Positions 24,301 to 35,640 of a stretch of 64,000 nucleotides of DNA are shown piece by piece. The notes below the pieces were generated by a model. That model saw nothing but the letters and a program-made list of their open reading frames with translations. It made no database searches and was not told the origin of the DNA. The first letter of the stretch is position 1; the number at the start of each line of letters is the position of its first letter. The translations under genes were made by a program, and so were the position numbers. The DNA is taken from positions 9,116,501 through 9,180,500 of the forward strand of contig OY992840.1 of NCBI GenBank assembly GCA_963921425.1, in the 5' to 3' direction. This DNA comes from Dryas octopetala. Its lineage: Eukaryota > Streptophyta > Magnoliopsida > Rosales > Rosaceae.

Positions 24301-25851
24301 GTCAATTGCAGAACCTGCAAAATTGCCGAGTGTTAATTGCCTTTTTGCACCAAACCATAACCATCAAAATAGACTTTTCTCTACGACAAGAAAACTAAAT
24401 AACATAAGAAATTTAGTACCCCCATAGAAAAACATAAGAAACTATGTTTTTGAAACAAGGATAAGGAAATTATGCGGCTACAATACATTACTAAAATTCT
24501 AGCCAGACAACTTGAAAAATAATCAAAATGTTTGAATGTGCATATCTTATACATATTGGCAAAGGGTCCTTACTCGTCTCCTCAAAAGTATTGGCAGAAC
24601 TTGATCTATATAATATTCAGGATCAGATTTCCTTGGAACACGCATGGTATATGGAGGTTTTTCCATGCTCCGCATGACTTTTTCAGGAACTCTTCGGATA
24701 ATAGTCACATCTTTTGCAAGGGAAGACATAAACCAATCGACATCAAAGATGTTGACAAAATCACTGCATGCAAGATTAGTGTATTTAATAGGATGATAAA
24801 TGGAAATCCAATTGGCACAAACACTACCACAATTTTTTTTAAAGAAATATAAAAGTTAGATTATGGGGCCAAAACATTGATAGAAGCACATACCTATCAT
24901 CCTTCCAATACGAATGATGATCCAGCTCAGGCACAACTAAGGTAGCATTAAGAATCCGGGCAACAACCACTGCATCTGTTATCTGATTGCAAGAAATAAG
25001 TTGGCATTTTTGGCATTGAGAAAACAATAATTATTTGAGTAAAAAAATAAAAATTGCAGATAGCTTTTAGACACAGAACCTGATTCTTATTTCTTTGTGG
25101 GTCTCAATATTTAGAGAAAAAAAACGTAGCTGAACATAGAAATAATCTGACTTACTCCTGTTCTTTGCTGGTTCAGCCCCCCACTGGTTGCAATCAGCAA
25201 ATACCCATTTGACTTTCGCTCCGGTACAGCCGCTAAATTCAACATTCAATTATTACACGTTAAAAACACAAACTTGACAATGACAGATTGAGAATGCTTG
25301 CAAACATGAAATTTGCAAACCCATTTTTTCAATCCGAATTAACTTACGAGCATAATGACGACCTCTTTCACTGCACCCGTAGTAGAATTTCGAATACTTG
25401 GATTTCCAAACATCAATTTCCTCTCGACCATTCCCACCCTAAATTGAAATCAACATTTTTCTTTATTCAAATTACAAATGAAAAATTTACAAAAAAAATA
25501 AAAAATTGAAGGTAAAGACTAAAAATGAAGTACCAGCTTGGAGTAGAAGCTGTGATTGACCAGGCGCTGAGAGTACCATTCGAGATCAGAGGCCACGTGG
25601 CCAGTGAAGAGCGAAATCAAGCCCAGCGCAAACAGCATGAGCCCGCACACCATGGACCACGACACCGGTTGCTGCTTTCTCTGGTGCTGCGGCGGCAACG
25701 ACGCCGTTTTGGTGGTTGATCTCAAGTACACGTGCTTGTTGTTCTTGTTGTTGTTGTCGTTGGTACCATTGTAGCCACCGTTTTGGTGCTGTAACAGAGC
25801 CAGCTTCGCTGCCGGAGTCAAGCTAAACCTCCACGCCTTCGCCACGCCCAT
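21301..25851 (-). CDS. Plant O-fucosyltransferase family protein (GT106-like, formerly DUF246)
   Basis: Nine exons on the minus strand: 25851-25534, 25438-25348, 25232-25156, 24982-24894, 24763-24574, 24314-24133, 23492-23390, 23132-22804 and 21763-21301. Phases match throughout and sum to 1,842 nt (613 aa). The start is MGVAKAWRFSLTPAAKLALL. A single membrane segment near residues 63-83 (SMVCGLMLFALGLISLF) with a short cytosolic N-terminus marks a type II Golgi-style protein. Family motifs are clear: SNGYLLIATSGGLNQQRTGI in the donor-binding part, HLRFERDMLAFSGCYYGG, YVASGEIYGGEETLRPLREL, and near the end RRYMGHKRTIRPNAKRLSAL with FMGEPDEMKPGRGEFHEYP. Plant members are proposed or shown to transfer fucose or related sugars in wall-polymer or glycoprotein pathways; the substrate here is unknown. 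The C-terminal ~90 residues after the conserved block are Lys/Asp-rich and contain a short internal repeat (AMDSKGKAKKRYNVQNQG and AMDSTEKTKNTYNVENRG). The gene looks intact. Confidence 0.93.
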
Positions 25852-26301
25852 ACAGAACAGCCCTCACGTTTGCAGCTTATTTACTGAAAATGCCATTCCT
25901 CAGTTTTCCAAATCATGCCCCCTTCTCTCTCGGTCTCCGATCAGATTGCGGCGAGCACGACGGAGTGTGTGTCGTCGAAGGAAGGGTAGTTGGTGTAAAT
26001 AAGGAGAATGTGGACGTCAGAAATTTGTGGAAATTGGAGCGCAAACCCTAGTTAGTGCGGGGTTTGAGACGAGGATCAATATCACTGTGCAGCTTTTGAG
26101 ATGTGTTGGGAGAGACAGTGGAGGTCTTTAGAAGAAAGAGAGAGTGTGTGTGTGTGTCAGTGTGTGAGGAAGAGAATCAGAAGCTTGCTTTATTTCTTTA
26201 TTTGTTTATTTATTGCTGTAAAATGTAAATTAAATAAATTTACTGGGATAGTTATCATAGTTTCCGGTAACTTTCCATTTTCATAAAGTTGTTGTAATTA
26301 T
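25852..26301 (-). other. 5' UTR and proximal promoter of the O-fucosyltransferase gene
   Basis: This precedes the minus-strand start codon. A short (GT)n/(GA)n stretch lies at about 26135-26170, and an ACTAGGGTTTGCGC segment (minus strand) lies near 26045, a common 5' leader motif in plants. No upstream coding sequence is recognised. A Mutator-like miniature element begins at 26311, about 460 bp upstream of the ATG. Confidence 0.5.
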
Positions 26302-26310
26302 TAAAATTAA

Positions 26311-27043
26311 GGCATAAATTCAATTTAAACACATAATTATATAAGCTATTTCAACGGGGTCCATGAGCTTTAAAATATTTCAAATATATACCCGATCTAT
26401 TATCTAAATTGAAAAATGAATTTTTATCCATTGATTCGTTGAGAGATCAGTTAAATGACAGCTTGACTTTTGTTGACCGGGATTACTTGACGACGTGGCG
26501 CTATCTCAACAAACATTTCCCGCCAAATGAGCGACACAGACCCACAATTTAATAATAATAGAGAGAGTGAGAGTTTGTGGGCCCGTGCCAGGGGTTAGGT
26601 GGACCCGTGTCGCTCATTTGGCGGCGACAGAGGTCCACCTAACCCCTGACACGGGTTCACAAAGTCATTATCTCTTTCTCGCTCGTTAAACACAAGTGAA
26701 AGATTTATATTCGAATTTGGGGGAAACGTGATGTTTTTTGGAGACTAAATGGTCAGGAGAGCGTTCGACAAGCGGGAAAGAGGTGATGGGTGTGTGGGCC
26801 TGTGTCAAATGGACATGTGTTGCTCATTTGGCGGGAAAGGTATGCTGAATTGGTGTCACCTCGCCAATTAATCCCCGTTAGCAAAAGCCAAGCTGACATT
26901 TAACTGATATCTCAATAAATTGATGGACGAAATTTCATTTTTCAATTTACATAATAAATCAGGTGTATATTTGAAATATTTGAAAATTCGTGGACCCCGT
27001 TGAAATAGCATATATAATTATGTGTCTAAATTGAATTTATGCC
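26311..27043. mobile_element. Mutator-like miniature foldback element
   Basis: The ends are inverted (left GGCATAAATTCAATTTA, right end its complement, finishing ATGCC), and the arms match imperfectly for about 180 bp. A perfect 9-bp direct repeat TAAAATTAA flanks it (26302-26310, 27044-27052), which points to a Mutator-like origin. The centre carries a second nested palindrome around 26580-26660 (GTTAGGTGGACC opposite GGTCCACCTAAC). It has no coding capacity. Confidence 0.85.
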
Positions 27044-27052
27044 TAAAATTAA

Positions 27053-28778
27053 TAACTCATTAACTTGTGTTATAAATTTATAATAACAATTGTTCAAGAG
27101 AATCAGATCCATCCATTTTAGAGATTTAAAAAGAAAAATTAATAAGGAGTGCAACAATGTAATGAAAAGTAAGTTGGGAAAATTTTAATAAAAGGACTCT
27201 AATTATATCCTTATTTTTAATTGAGGATCTTATTTTCACTTTACTTTAATAAAAAATTATTATTTTTCAAGTATTTTAATCAAGAATTTTCGTCAAAAAT
27301 TGGTAAGCATGTGACTAATTTTTAAGGCTAAAATTGTCATTTTAGCTAAAAATTAATTGCAACCATTTTTATGTTACAAAAAATAAAACTAATTAATTAC
27401 AAAAAATAAAAATTAATTGCACAAATAACTTTATTTTTATGTTATTTTTTGTAGTAATGAAGTTTAATTTTTTTGTTAAGAGGGCTATTTATGGGAAAGA
27501 AAGATGGCTGTTCCGGCATTTACGGAGCAGATAGAATAACACTAGCTATCCCAACGGCGGCTCATATGGTGACAACGTTTTGGGAAAGCAGAATGTTAAG
27601 GAGGGCAGAAATGGTATGTTAGAATTAATTGGTGCATTGAAGGATGATAAATCATGAGATCCATGTATGGTGAATAGGTTAAGTGATTAGATGGATTCAT
27701 GAATTGACCAAAAAGATATGTACAATTAGGATGTGATTTAATTGAAGTGTGTCACTTGGTCTATTATGGCCTCTTCAATGATTTATTCAGACCAAAATAA
27801 GAAAAAATGTGGTACTTAATTTTTGTCATATCATATATTAGGTGCTTTCATTTTTCATCAAAAAAAAAAAAAAAAAAAAAACCCGCTTTCATTAGCTTGT
27901 TTAGGGCCTTTCATCACCAAATTCAAAATTAGGGAAATCCCTTAATGCAGGTCTTTGTATTTTTCCTTTTCCAATAGGATAAGACATCAAATTAAATTTT
28001 ATAATTTGGGACCTCAATTGATGTATCAGTGCTTTATTTGTTTTAATTTGAGACTATGAATTTTATATATGATTTAAATAAGATATTGTCATGTCATCTA
28101 ACACATCTTGATCTCAAAAATTTGAAAAAAACTCTTAATACCCTTTTGCAATTAAATGTAAGTTCATATGTCATGTTTATAATTTATGCTTTTGAAATTG
28201 TATTATAAAATAAAATATGTCATTTTAGTCATCTAATTAATTGTATTTGTAAAATAAACTCTAATCGTTCAATCCTAAATGATAAATTAAGGTTCTTTTG
28301 AGTATAAATATAACATCAACAAAAAATTAATAACGGATTTTTTTTACAAGTAAAAAAAGGCTTGATAGGCCAACCCACCTACAAAAAAGTGGTGATAGGC
28401 CAGGTCGCTTTTTAATGAGTGAGCATATATTCGACATGAATACCAAGCGCTCATTGCTTTTGTTTTGTTCTTCAATATAGTTACTATTCCAATTATTATC
28501 ACTGTGCAACTATGACAATAAAAAAAATGCATAAAAATGATACTTATGCATATATACTTTATCTTTTTCTTATATAAACATGTCAAAAATTAAATAAACC
28601 AACATAAAATACACATTTCATGCTTATGAATTCACATATGCCATAATTTTAACCGTAACAATGATTGCTAATGATTACCATTGTCAAATAGTAACAACAT
28701 TGTTATTGTTTGGCAGTGACATGACCCCATCGATCATCGATCTTCATTCTTCACCCACTCCCTTACAAAAATGAAATT
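27053..28778. other. AT-rich intergenic DNA
   Basis: No gene, RNA or clear transposon is recognised. There is a poly-A tract near 27860 and scattered AT-rich low-complexity DNA. The longest open frames are short and without family features. Confidence 0.55.
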
Positions 28779-28786
28779 AAATTAAA

Positions 28787-29262
28787 GGGAAAAAAATAAT
28801 TTTTGTCCCTATATTTTACCCCAAAAACATATATGGCCCATGTGATTTCAAAACTCCACATTTGGTCAATATGTTTTATATTGCTTGCAATCTTAAGACA
28901 TTTTGTACCCAAGAATGACATTTTCCTAATAATTTGTTTAAACTTGCGAATTTTATTCAAAAATGACAAAAAATCATGTTTGTCAGCCTCAATCTCTTTA
29001 GCAAATAAATACAAAAAATAAAAATTGAAATTAGTTTTAGACAACCCATAAGATGGTCTTTCAATCCCCCCAACAAAATATTTCTTGAAAACAAATGAAA
29101 ATTTTATCTCAATTTGAAAATTTGAGTTTGTTAAAATTGTTCTAAGATTACAAATAACATAAAACACTTGGATCAAATGTGGAGTTTTAAAACCATAAGG
29201 ACCAAATCTATTTTAAATCTATTTTTGGGGTAAAACACAGGACCAAAAACATATTTTTCCCC
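28787..29262. mobile_element. MITE-like inverted-repeat element
   Basis: The left end GGGAAAAAAATAATTTTTGT and the right end (complement GGGGAAAAATATGTTTTTGG) are similar, and the arms match for over 80 bp (for example CTCCACATTTGGTC opposite GGATCAAATGTGGAG). The flanks carry AAATTAAA on both sides (28779-28786, 29263-29270), an 8-bp duplication, or 9 bp with one mismatch. No coding sequence. Confidence 0.75.
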
Positions 29263-29671
29263 AAATTAAAAAAACAAAACAAAAAAAACAAGAATAAAAT
29301 AAAATAAGCCAAATTCAAAAAATCAACATTAGATCTTAGGGTGTAGGAAATCTAACACTGATGGCCACAAAATCCAAGATCTACCTTGTGTTAAACCTCA
29401 CCATAGGCAGCGAAAGAGGAGAGAGAAAGAGGAAGATGAGAAATAATCCAGCGCCAAGAGTACGAGATTCAGTCTCGGATCTAATCGAGGGAACCATTCT
29501 CGAGTTTAGGGTGAGAAGTTGCAAAGAAAGAGAGAGAGAGAGTTGCGGTCGTCGTACCAACAAGGAGATGTCGTCGATGAGGGTGGGGTGGGGGGTTGCC
29601 AGTGAGTGTGGGAAGGGAGGAGCTAGGTTTGGGGGTTGCAGGGTTGAAGGTGGCTTTCAATATTTTTGTTT
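29263..29671. repeat. Copy A of a dispersed ~410-bp sequence
   Basis: This stretch (for example GGCAGCGAAAGAGGAGAGAG near 29407) is repeated, in the same orientation, at 31441-31870 with mostly small differences. It has open frames on both strands but no recognised protein, and a purine-rich tract. It may be part of an old gene leader or transposon; origin unknown. A foldback element interrupts it at 29672. Confidence 0.75.
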
Positions 29672-30785
29672 GAGAGCAGTTTTGCTCACCTTCTTTAACT
29701 CAGGTGTATGCTCATCTCCCATCTAAAATGCTGCCATGTGTTTAAACAATTAACCACGAGTTAATCTATTGTATTTAATTATTTATGATATTATAATGAT
29801 GAGAGAGAAAAATAATTTGACAACTTTTTTCTACTTTTATCCTTATCTTTTATTACTCAACTTTTTTCCACTTTTTATTACCTATTAATTTTTATTTTCT
29901 CTTTTATTTAATTATTTCTAATAATTTTTGCTTCTTTTGTTTTTTTGCTCTTCTCCAGTACGCCTCTAGTATCTAAAAAACCACATGTATTTAATAATTT
30001 TTGCTTTTTTTTTTTTTTTGCTCTTTTCTAGTATGCCTCCAGTACCCAAAAAACCACATCCAATTTTTTTGGGTCTTCTCATGTATACACCTTTTATCTA
30101 ATTTTTTAATTAATTAAAAAAAATAATCCAACAACACTTTTTTTTTTTTGCCTAAGAATTCTTCTTTCTTGTCTCATACATGACATTTTCAGATCAAACA
30201 AATTCTTAGGTCAATCCAAGGTGTTGCAGCATTTGAAGAGAGAAGAATAGTTGCAACGACATAATTTTTTTTTTTTTGAACTCATGTAACTTTTTTATTG
30301 GATTTTCTATGTATGTAAATGAGTTGTTTTAGATTTTTGTTTGGCCAACATTTTAGATTAAACTTTGCAAATGAGTTTTTTGTTCGAATTGCAAATGTGT
30401 TGTTAGAATATTTTTATTTTTTAATTAATTAAAAAAATAGATAAATGTGTATACAGGAAAAGACCCAAAAAAATGGATGTGATTTTTTGAATACTAGAGG
30501 CGTACTGGAGAAGAGCAAAAAAACAAAAGAAGTAAAAATTATTAGAAATAATTAAATAAAAGAGAAAAGAGAAATTAACGGGTGATAAAAAAAAAAGTTG
30601 AGTAATAAAAGATAAGGATAAAATAAGAAAAGAATTGTCAAATTATTTTTCTCTTTCATCATTATAATATCATAAATAATTAAATACAATAGTTAACTCA
30701 TGGTTAGTTTTTTAAACACGTGGCAGTATTTTAGATGGGAGGTGAGCATACTCCTGAGTTAAAGGAGGTGAGCAAAACTGCTCTC
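29672..30785. mobile_element. 1.1-kb foldback element with ~360-bp inverted arms
   Basis: The left end GAGAGCAGTTTTGCTCACCT is mirrored by AGGTGAGCAAAACTGCTCTC ending at 30785. The arms match for over 350 bp on each side (for example CTCTTCTCCAGTACGCCTCT opposite AGAGGCGTACTGGAGAAGAG). The flanks are TTTTTGTTT (29663-29671) and ATTTTGTTT (30786-30794), a 9-bp duplication with one mismatch, which suggests a Mutator-like element. The uninterrupted site is preserved in copy B near 31860. No transposase is encoded. Confidence 0.85.
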
Positions 30786-30939
30786 ATTTTGTTTTCTTCT
30801 TTTCTGTTTTTTCAATTACTTTATTTTTGTATTTTATTTTTAAAGTTTTTATTGATATTTTATTATTTTTTGTTCACGTGACTATTTTTTAGAAATCAAA
30901 GCTTAGTTGGGGTCTACATGTGCCATGTCATTGCCATGT

Positions 30940-31080
30940 CGACAGATAACAGACTTATAGAAACGAATGTAACAAAGGTATCATATTGACACGAAATGAA
31001 AGTTGCGGAATATTTCTACAACTTTCTAAAGTTAAAATACTAATTTGAAAAAAAAAAGTATAATTGACGTATAATTTACT
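30940..31080. mobile_element. Decayed end of a Mutator-like element
   Basis: The stretch with ACACGAAATGAAAGTTG and GTATAATTTACTCTTTAA resembles the right arm of the element at 2271-3476 (ACACAAAATGAAAGTTGA and GTAATTTGCTCTAAACTTTA) with many substitutions. Only one end is recognised. It is probably a truncated, old relative. Confidence 0.45.
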
Positions 31081-31386
31081 CTTTAATTTATTGCCCAACA
31101 CATATTGGATTAGTCAGCATCGATCACCTTATGTACGTCATGCCAAAAAAAGAAGAAAAACCATCACCCTGTGGAGATGTGTCATGTTAGGCTTGCCACT
31201 TGGAATGTTTGAACAAATACTAAATGTAAGCATATTTACTTGAGAAGCAAAACAATGCATCATGTGGGTTCCTTACTTGTTTGGCTTGTCTTCGATCATG
31301 TTACCTAAAGCACATGACATTCAAAGTGGAACCCACAGAGCAAAAAATATCACTTGCACTATGAATCTTTCAACCATATTGAAGGG

Positions 31387-31924
31387 TTTATATATTGTTT
31401 GTGTCTGTGTGGGAGATACTTATAGCTAGTGATATATATTTGTCCCTAAATTAAATAAACAAAACAAAATAAAACAAGAATAAAATAAAATAACCAAAAT
31501 TCAAAAAATCAACATCAGATCTTGGGGTGTAGGAAATCCAACACCGATGGCCACGAAATCTAAGATCTACCTCGTGGTAGACCTCACCACAGGCAGCGAA
31601 AGAGGAGAGAGAAAGAGGAAGATGAGAAATAATCCAGCGCTGAGAGTATGAGATTTTGTCTTATATCTAATCGAGGGAACCATTCTTGAGTTTAGGGTGA
31701 AAAGTTGTAGAGAGAGAGAGAGAGTTGCGGTCATCGAACCAACGAGGAGATGTTGTCAATGAGGGTGGGGCGGGGGGGTTGCTGGTGAGTGTGGGGAGGG
31801 AGGAGCTAGGGTTCCTAGGTTTGGGGGCTGCGGGGCTGTAGGTGGCTTTCAATATTTTTGTTTTCTTTTTTTTATATATTGTTTGTGTCTGTGTGGGAGA
31901 TACTTGTAGCTAGTGATATATATT
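31387..31924. repeat. Templated insertion (copy B) flanked by a 54-bp direct duplication
   Basis: A 54-bp sequence (TTTATATATTGTTTGTGTCT...GATATATATT) occurs at 31387-31440 and again at 31871-31924 with a single A/G difference. Between the copies lies 430 bp (31441-31870) that closely matches 29263-29671 and continues across the foldback insertion site. The arrangement looks like an insertion copied from about 2 kb upstream together with duplication of the target, as in repair of a staggered break. Confidence 0.85.
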
Positions 31925-33675
31925 ATGCAGTATCATTTTCACAGCCATCCATGGAATGTGTTTTAGCAAGGAAAAGGGTGGTCCTAGATTCTCCTACTCC
32001 TTTTACAAGTATGAATACAATACCACCAGCATAAATAGTACGCAATTAATTGGCTCATCTCCAATTCAATACCAAATCAAGTTGAGCCACATCCACAAAG
32101 ACACACAAAGGTGGGTTTGAGTTTTATTGATTGTCACTAGTTTCTCTAGAGAAGTGACAAAGTGCGTCCCTCACCGCTTAGTTGAAAGAAGTGTCTTTAG
32201 CAAGCAGAGTGTTTTTGAAAGTTGATTCCCTGATTAAAATATGTCATTTTGGTAAAACGGTGGGTTTGCTTAGAAATGCATGATGGAGTTGGACCCCCCA
32301 TATCTGCAATCTGGATGTTGATTGATGACATTTCTATAAGTTTGAATCCACTGATCAACATATAATGAAAGTTGCAAATTGCAATTGTTAGTTGTGATGC
32401 CGCCGAAAATTACGAGCCTAAGTTGTTCACGCATCCAGCTTGTACGTGATTGGTAATAACAGCGCATAAATATGTAGCGCAAAATGAATGTGGTATACCC
32501 ATCAACACTTTGATGAAGAGCTATTAATGGATATGAATTTTACAATAAATGTCAGAAAAAATTGCACGGGACACTCTTATTTTTACAATAAATGGTCACA
32601 TATATAACTAACATATGAAAATATGTTATGAAAGTGTGGGTATATACATCTGTTATATGTAATTTTTTTTTTAAAATATATCACATCCAACGATTTAGTT
32701 TCACACACACCATATGTCTATAGGAGCTAATAAACTTTTTTGAAACTGTAATAATATAAGGATTATCGAGTATAAATTATCCCAATTTTTAGTCAACATT
32801 AAATTTCGTAGTCTTCTCCTTGCTTGTACATGAGGCATTGAAGCGTAGCCACAAGTTCCTTTTGATTGTTTTATTATCTAGCTTGTTGCATGTTGGTTTG
32901 TTTAGCTTGTATATATGCTAATCTTCATCTATATTTAACATGCAAAACCCAGAAATTTACGTCACGTGGGTGTTGAAGTTGACGAAGTAATATATCACCA
33001 AGCTCACTTAAGCAACATGCTGGCTGCATTGCTGGACGAATTAATTAATTACATGATATTCTTGATCAACCAGGTTGACCTTTTCAATTAATCCATAAAC
33101 TTATCTAAATTTCGTGACTCTGAGGCATGTCGTTGTCATCAAAGTCACGGTCAAATTATAAACGTATCTACCAGTGGATGATATAACATGTTCTATTTGC
33201 TTAAAGTAAATTGAGTTAATAAGTGGAACCATATAGGAACAAGAACATGCGCACTATAGTACAAATAGTAACAGTAATGATATTTAAAAGTTCGAAATTT
33301 GCTTTGGTGTCTTTAGTGCTGCACCAAATATCTTGTAATGATTTCTTGTAATTTCTTAATCAAAAGATATGCATTAATTAAAGTGAGGTTTAATTATAAG
33401 GAAGTGTTAGGTCTCATGAAGCTAGTGTTATATAAGTCTTGTTAGACTCTTAGGTGCCACACCGGCTGAATTAAAGCCAAAAAAGGGTGTTAGGTAGCAG
33501 ATCGATTAGATTTAAAGCAGCAATATTGAATGAGGTTTATTTAGGTATTAATCTATATCAGCAAAATGGCCCAAGCAGCCTTACTGTATATATAGTGGCT
33601 GGGCCCAGCTTTGCCCAGCTTTTGGATCTTCATTAAATATTGTCTCTTCCATAGCCATTGAAACAGAGTTATCTG

Positions 33676-33730
<55 letters not shown>

Positions 33731-34404
33731 AGGGAAGGGTGTGTGGGCAATTGGGCATGTAGGTCGGTCAAATTTACTCTGCAACTTGGCCATCAATCTC
33801 ATACAAAGCCAGTATTAATTGCTCGTGGGCTATCACGTGACAGGTGGACCTTGCCCCTGCATGATTTATAAATTCGGTAGTGCTAAATATACTACATTTT
33901 ACACAAATATGGTGCATGTCATATACTCATATCAACGGATTATTCTACAACATAAGATTATTTGATTTTTCTTATTTTCTAATCGTATAAAATAAATTTA
34001 AAAGTTATATAATTTTACTAATATTTAAAAAGTGTTATGAATTTATTTAATTTGTTGCTCTCTAGTGTGACAGTACGTGTCTAACATAAATAAATAGAAA
34101 TAAAATAAATAGAGAATCTGAATCTCTAAAATATGTACTGGACTAATTAATATTGATATTAAATTTTTAATCTACTTGCATATATTTTTTTTAACATAGA
34201 ATTTAAGAACTGCTACACTACTAAATTTGTTTGGATGAAAAATAAATAATAAAGGCGTTTGGCCTGTTTTCCTCAACAACAATTCATTATTTAAATATGG
34301 ATTGATTTATTCTATTTATTTTTAACAATTAAAGAATAAGGTTCATTGATTTTAACTCCTAAATTTCAATAATTTTTTAGTTTAGGTACCAAAATTAAAT
34401 AGCA
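31925..34404. other. AT-rich intergenic DNA
   Basis: No gene or RNA is recognised. Apart from the (AG)n tract near 33.7 kb, only AT-rich DNA without clear repeats is seen. Confidence 0.55.
33678..33728. repeat. (AG)n microsatellite
   Basis: About 24 uninterrupted AG units are present. The Leu/Ser repeats that appear in minus-strand frames here are products of this tract, not a protein. Confidence 0.95.
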
Positions 34405-34412
34405 TTTTAGAT

Positions 34413-35219
34413 TAGGGGTGGACATTTATTACCCAAATACCGAAACCGAACCCGTACCATACCGTACCGTGTCAATGTTATACCGGAAAACAATACCGAT
34501 TATATACCGTACCGATACCGTACCGTACCAAGTCTAAATCGGTATGGTATAGGTATGAAACTTTCAATACCGTGAAATACCGTACCGTACCGATATATTT
34601 TTAATTTAATTATTTAATATTTTTTTAATTAAGTGTTGTCATATTAGTGGCTATTTGGGCAAGTCTATAGACTATAATAGAAAGCATATACTTTCTATAC
34701 TTGGGTCTGAGTTGCTGTTGTGTTTTACTGTTTTACTTTTCCTTTTGTCATTGTTGTAGTTTCTTTGGCATTGATATATATATATATATATATATAGAAT
34801 GGTGTGTGATTTATGATCAGTTGCTTTATTTTCTAATTCTGTGTTTACACTGGTTGATGATGAATTGGGTTAGAATTATATATGTGCTTAATTAGTCGTT
34901 TGATGGTTAATTAAAGATCAATACCATCGGTCATAGTTCACAACAGAAATGAAAGGAACGTACAAGTTGAGTTTTGTTTTATCTTTTGGTTGGGAAAAAG
35001 TATTTCTTTTTTGTTGTTAAATATTGTTTTTTGACAAAAAAAAAAAGAAGTTTAAAATGTTGGTATATACCGAAACCATACCGAACCATACCGAATTCAT
35101 AAAACACTGGTATGGTATGGTACAAGTTTTAAAAATGTCCATACCGTACCGAATAAAAATTTTGGTATGGTATCGGTATGGGGCTCATACCGTACCATAC
35201 CGTACCGTGCCCACCCCTA
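34413..35219. mobile_element. hAT-type non-autonomous element rich in TACCG repeats
   Basis: The left end is TAGGGGTGGACA and the right end is the complement TGCCCACCCCTA. Both sides carry a perfect 8-bp duplication TTTTAGAT (34405-34412, 35220-35227), as for hAT transposons. The subterminal regions contain many ATACCG/TACCGTACC repeats on one side and the inverse on the other, probably arrays of transposase-binding sites. No transposase is encoded. Confidence 0.9.
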
Positions 35220-35379
35220 TTTTAGATTAGATACTAATTGAAAAGTCAAACAAAATAATAAAGTAAAAAGTATTAAAATTTACAAATATTACATCACATA
35301 CCACTACAATAAAAAAATAAAAATAATATTACGTCACAAATATTACATTAATTTATACTATATTATATTAAAAAAAAAA

Positions 35380-35640
35380 AATCAATCCAGTCACAACTTA
35401 ACTGTGACTGTCTTGGTAAATTGAAAGAGACAACTCACACCACTATATTATGTATTATTTTGAGTAAAAGTATTGTTTTGACCTCTATTTATACTATATT
35501 GTAGTATAATTTCTCTAAAAATAATTCAATTAAGTCACAACTTAACTGTGACTGTCTCACAACTTTGATGTGATTGTCGTTCAGTCACAATTGAATTTGA
35601 AGTTGTGAGTGTCGTATAGTCACAACTAAATGTGAAGTTA
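35380..35640. repeat. Dispersed AGTCACAACTTAACTGTGACTG-like repeats
   Basis: A short motif (GTCACAACTTAACTGTGACT) occurs near 35390 and 35535, with diverged copies (GTCACAATTGAATTTGAAGT, GTCACAACTAAATGTGAAGT) up to about 35640. Each unit is itself partly palindromic (AGTCACA...TGTGACT). Origin unknown. Confidence 0.6.

Noticed and set aside
29361..29726. 121-codon open frame in copy A
   Set aside because: Copy B shows different frames and the region is interrupted by a transposon; no domain recognised.
33553..33802. Leu/Ser-repeat open frames on -
   Set aside because: They come from the (AG)n microsatellite.
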